Source: Bacillota bacterium
GTDB taxonomy: Bacteria; Bacillota_I; Bacilli_A; RF39; UBA660
NCBI GenBank assembly: GCA_015059495.1
Contig: SVAI01000001.1
Location: forward strand, 985,811-1,049,810
DNA: 64,000 nucleotides
Reading direction: 5' to 3'
A program made the position numbers and the translations under genes. The notes beneath the pieces are model-generated. The model was not told the origin of the DNA. It did no database searches and saw only the letters and a list, made by a program, of their open reading frames with translations. The first letter of the stretch is position 1. The number at the start of each line of letters is the position of its first letter. Positions 61,732 to 64,000 of this stretch are shown piece after piece.

Positions 61732-62664
61732 ATGAACAAAAAATTCAAAGTACTTGTACTTATTCTTATGGTAGCATTAACAACTTCTTGTACTAAATAT
61801 ATTAAAGAAGATAATAAGAGTGTTGTATATGAAGCAACAGGTCAAACATTAGCATCAAATATCTTATGTAAGCCTGTAACTGAAGATTTATATAATTTCT
61901 ATAAAGAACATGAATCTTCAATGGAAGTTAAATTAGATGACTTAGTAGAATGTAAAGAATATACTCCTACTAAAACAGCTTATAAAGGTTTATGGGAAAC
62001 ACTTCTTGTTAAACCAATTGCTTGGTTAATACTAAAACTAGGAGAATTAATTACAAACTATGGTTTATCAGTTATGTTAATGTCTTTATTTATTAGAGCA
62101 TTAATGATTCCAATTTCTAAAAAGAGTATGGCTCAATCAGAAAATATGAAAAAGGCTCAACCAGAAATGGCTAGAATTGAAAAAAAATATGGAAACAAAA
62201 CTGATCAAGCATCAATGATGGCTAAATCACAAGAAATGATGATGGTTTATAAAAAATATGATATAAATCCTGTAAGTGGATGTTTAACAGCATTTATACA
62301 ATTACCTTTATTCTTTGCTTTCTTAGAAGCAATTAATAGAGTTCCAGCTATATTTGAAGATCACCTATTTGGAATGAACTTAGGTATGACTCCATTAGTT
62401 GGATTATCTAAAGGTAATTATATATATATAGCTTTAATAGCAATTATTATATTATCAACATTTATTACATTTAAATTTACAATGTCACAAAATCAAGGTG
62501 GACAAGCAGATCAAATGAAATTCATGATGACATTTATGTTAGTAATGATTAGTGTTGCATCTCTTTCATTACCAACTGCAATTGCATTATACTGGATTGT
62601 TAATAATGTATTTGCTATAATACAAAATATAATAGTTAAAAAATCCATTGAAAAGAGGAAGTAA
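61732..62664 (+). CDS. yidC: Membrane protein insertase YidC/OxaA
   Basis: 310 residues. A lipoprotein-type signal (LMVALTTSC, Cys20) precedes the conserved core: LFIRALMIPISKKSMAQSENMKKAQPEM with the hydrophilic-groove arginine, the charged loop, and three further helices (ISVASLSLPTAIALYWIVNNVFAIIQ). Gram-positive form without the large extra domain. It works with SRP/Sec in membrane protein insertion. jag follows after 2 bases. Confidence 0.97.
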   Translation: MNKKFKVLVLILMVALTTSCTKYIKEDNKSVVYEATGQTLASNILCKPVTEDLYNFYKEHESSMEVKLDDLVECKEYTPTKTAYKGLWETLLVKPIAWLILKLGELITNYGLSVMLMSLFIRALMIPISKKSMAQSENMKKAQPEMARIEKKYGNKTDQASMMAKSQEMMMVYKKYDINPVSGCLTAFIQLPLFFAFLEAINRVPAIFEDHLFGMNLGMTPLVGLSKGNYIYIALIAIIILSTFITFKFTMSQNQGGQADQMKFMMTFMLVMISVASLSLPTAIALYWIVNNVFAIIQNIIVKKSIEKRK

Positions 62665-62666
62665 AT

Positions 62667-63281
62667 ATGAAAGCAGAAGTTTTTACAGGAAAGAATTTAG
62701 AAGAATTAAAAAGTGAGGCATTTGAAAAATTAGGATTAAATGAAAATGAATGTTTAGTAAGTGTTAAATCTACTAAATCAGGATTATTTAAAACTAAAGA
62801 AGAATATGAAGTTAAAATATTTAAATTAACTGATATTGCTGAAGAAATTAAAAATTACTTAAGTGAATTATTAACAAATATGACTATTGAAGCTAATTTT
62901 GAAACAAAAATCAGAGAACAACAAATTAATATTAAAATGTATTCTGATAAAAATAATATCTTAATTGGTAGAGATGGAAAAACACTTAAAGCATTACAAA
63001 CTGTAATAAGACAACATATTTATCAACTAGTAGGTGCTTATCCATATATCTTATTAGATGTTGAAAACTATAAAGAAAAGAAGATTAAGAATTTAGAATT
63101 CTTAACTAAGAAATTAGCTAAAGAAGTATTAAGAACTAAACAACCAATAAAAATGGATGATATGAATTCTTATGAAAGAAGAATAGCACATAATGTATTA
63201 GCTAAATTTGACAATTTAACTAGTACATCTGAAGGTGAAGAACCTAATAGACATATAGTAATTAAAATTAAGGAAGATTAA
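62667..63281 (+). CDS. jag: RNA-binding protein Jag (KhpB)
   Basis: 204 residues: a Jag_N domain (1-50), a type II KH domain (IKMYSDKNNILIGRDGKTLKALQTVIRQ) and an R3H domain (MNSYERRIAHNVLAKFDN...PNRHIVIKI). It binds RNA with KhpA and affects cell elongation in relatives. A terminator overlaps its last codons. Confidence 0.96.
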   Translation: MKAEVFTGKNLEELKSEAFEKLGLNENECLVSVKSTKSGLFKTKEEYEVKIFKLTDIAEEIKNYLSELLTNMTIEANFETKIREQQINIKMYSDKNNILIGRDGKTLKALQTVIRQHIYQLVGAYPYILLDVENYKEKKIKNLEFLTKKLAKEVLRTKQPIKMDDMNSYERRIAHNVLAKFDNLTSTSEGEEPNRHIVIKIKED

Positions 63282-63296
63282 ATCTTTCTTTTTTTT
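63270..63296 (+). terminator. Terminator of the yidC-jag operon
   Basis: AAGGAAGAT, loop TAA, ATCTTTCTT, then TTTTTT. Nine pairs with one G-T. Confidence 0.7.
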
Positions 63297-63342
63297 ATGT
63301 TTTATTGTATAATATACGCGTTAAAAAAGGGATGTGAGATAC

Positions 63343-64000
63343 ATGAACGACACAATTTGCGCTATTGCAACATCAGTTGGTAATGGAGCTATATCAATTA
63401 TTAGAGTTAGTGGTGATGATGCTATTGAAAAAGTTAATTCTATCTTTAAAGGAAAAGATTTAACAAAAGTAGAGTCTCATACTATAAATTATGGACACAT
63501 TGTGGATAACGATAAAGTTATCGACGAAGTTTTAGTGTCTGTAATGAAAGCACCTAAAACATATACTATGGAAGATGTTGTTGAAATAAATACACACGGT
63601 GGTATTGCACCAACAAATAAAGTATTACAATTATTAATTAAAAACGGTTGTCGTATGGCAGAACGTGGTGAATTTACTAAACGTGCATTTTTAAACGGAA
63701 GAATAGACTTAATCGAAGCTGAAGCAGTAATGGACAAGATTAATGCTCAAACTGACATTCAAAATGAACTTGCTAACAACCAATTAAATGGTAAAGTATC
63801 AAGTCTTATTAATTCACTAAGAGATGATATGATTCAAATAATATCTAATATTAATGTTAATATAGATTATCCAGAATACGATGATGTAGATATTATTACT
63901 AATGAAATAATGATCCCTAAAATTAATAATTTAGAAGAAAAAATAACTAAAATATTAAAAGAATCTAAAAATGGTAAATTAATAAAAGATGGTATTAAAA
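63343..64000 (+). CDS. mnmE: tRNA-modifying GTPase MnmE (partial, runs off the window)
   Basis: The first 219 codons are present. The N-terminal folate-binding domain is clear: NDTICAIATSVGNGAISIIRVSGDDA, the HTINYGHI segment, VVEINTHGGIAPTNKVLQLLI and ERGEFTKRAFLNGRIDLIEAEAV, then the start of the helical domain. With MnmG it modifies wobble uridines of tRNAs. TATAAT at 63308-63313 may serve its own promoter. GGGATGTGAG lies before the ATG. Confidence 0.96.
   Translation, partial: MNDTICAIATSVGNGAISIIRVSGDDAIEKVNSIFKGKDLTKVESHTINYGHIVDNDKVIDEVLVSVMKAPKTYTMEDVVEINTHGGIAPTNKVLQLLIKNGCRMAERGEFTKRAFLNGRIDLIEAEAVMDKINAQTDIQNELANNQLNGKVSSLINSLRDDMIQIISNINVNIDYPEYDDVDIITNEIMIPKINNLEEKITKILKESKNGKLIKDGIK

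Noticed and set aside
63489-63737. Minus-strand open frame opposite mnmE
   Set aside because: It is antisense to the conserved MnmE N-terminal domain.
1-64000. CRISPR arrays
   Set aside because: No regularly spaced direct repeats of CRISPR type and no cas genes were found. The 70-bp repeat occurs only twice.
9653-64000. Recoding of TGA to tryptophan as in Mycoplasma
   Set aside because: Tryptophan codons checked are TGG, the tRNA-Trp has anticodon CCA, and the spore genes argue against that lineage.

Overview
The window is AT-rich, low-GC DNA from a member of the Bacillota (class Bacilli, or a gut lineage close to Erysipelotrichales/RF39). The core gene order is that of the Bacillus replication-origin region. 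Sporulation genes (yabP, yabQ, yabG, spoVG, spoVT-like, bofA) point to a spore former or a recent descendant of one. Tryptophan is read as TGG by a CCA-anticodon tRNA and TGA is not recoded, so this is not a Mycoplasma-type genome. The species cannot be named from the sequence alone.

Layout. (1) 1-9.6 kb is an accessory, probably integrative, element. It has a leftward operon of three serine-recombinase-family genes, one of them without catalytic residues. It also carries an SSB-like OB-fold protein, an RsgI-like membrane protein, a lipoprotein, an XRE regulator, a HUH Rep-like protein, and an origin-like or ncRNA-like patch at 3.8-4.0 kb. (2) 9.65-18.2 kb holds tRNA-Trp, cell-wall enzymes (VanY-type peptidase, amidase with three LysM), a large surface protein and lineage-specific unknowns. 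(3) 18.3-28.3 kb is a defence-island-like stretch. It contains a small RNA locus convergent with a DUF3800 gene, an M.EcoRI-like methyltransferase overlapping a DUF262-HNH nuclease gene, a HEPN protein with a partner, a P-loop/ART-like pair flanked by a 70-bp direct repeat, a membrane-anchored HNH protein and a PD-(D/E)XK-like protein. (4) 28.4-61 kb is the core left replichore arm, almost all on the minus strand and so co-directional with replication: rpsI-rplM, mutT, truA, two decayed ECF ATPase genes, divIC-yabQ-yabP, spoVG, veg, yabG, ksgA, tatD, dut, spoVT, mfd, pth, trmN6, ricT, holB, bofA, recR, ybaB, dnaX, tadA, SRP RNA, gyrA, gyrB, recF, a comK-like gene, dnaN and dnaA. (5) 60.9-61.2 kb is oriC. 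(6) 61.2-64 kb is the right arm on the plus strand: rpmH, rnpA, yidC, jag and the start of mnmE.

Chromosome organisation signals are clear. Four perfect parS palindromes and two Noc-box-like palindromes (one perfect, one variant) lie in the 0.9 kb between dnaX and gyrA, and two more perfect Noc boxes lie inside ybaB and pth. The most interesting candidate system is the promoter - small RNA - terminator unit at 18.32-18.47 kb, convergent with the DUF3800 gene, whose promoter is bracketed by a perfect 9-bp inverted repeat. Also notable are the methyltransferase/DUF262-HNH pair, the 70-bp direct repeat that gives two different proteins the same C-terminus, comK placed between dnaN and recF, and ECF ATPases that have lost catalytic motifs and their EcfT partner.
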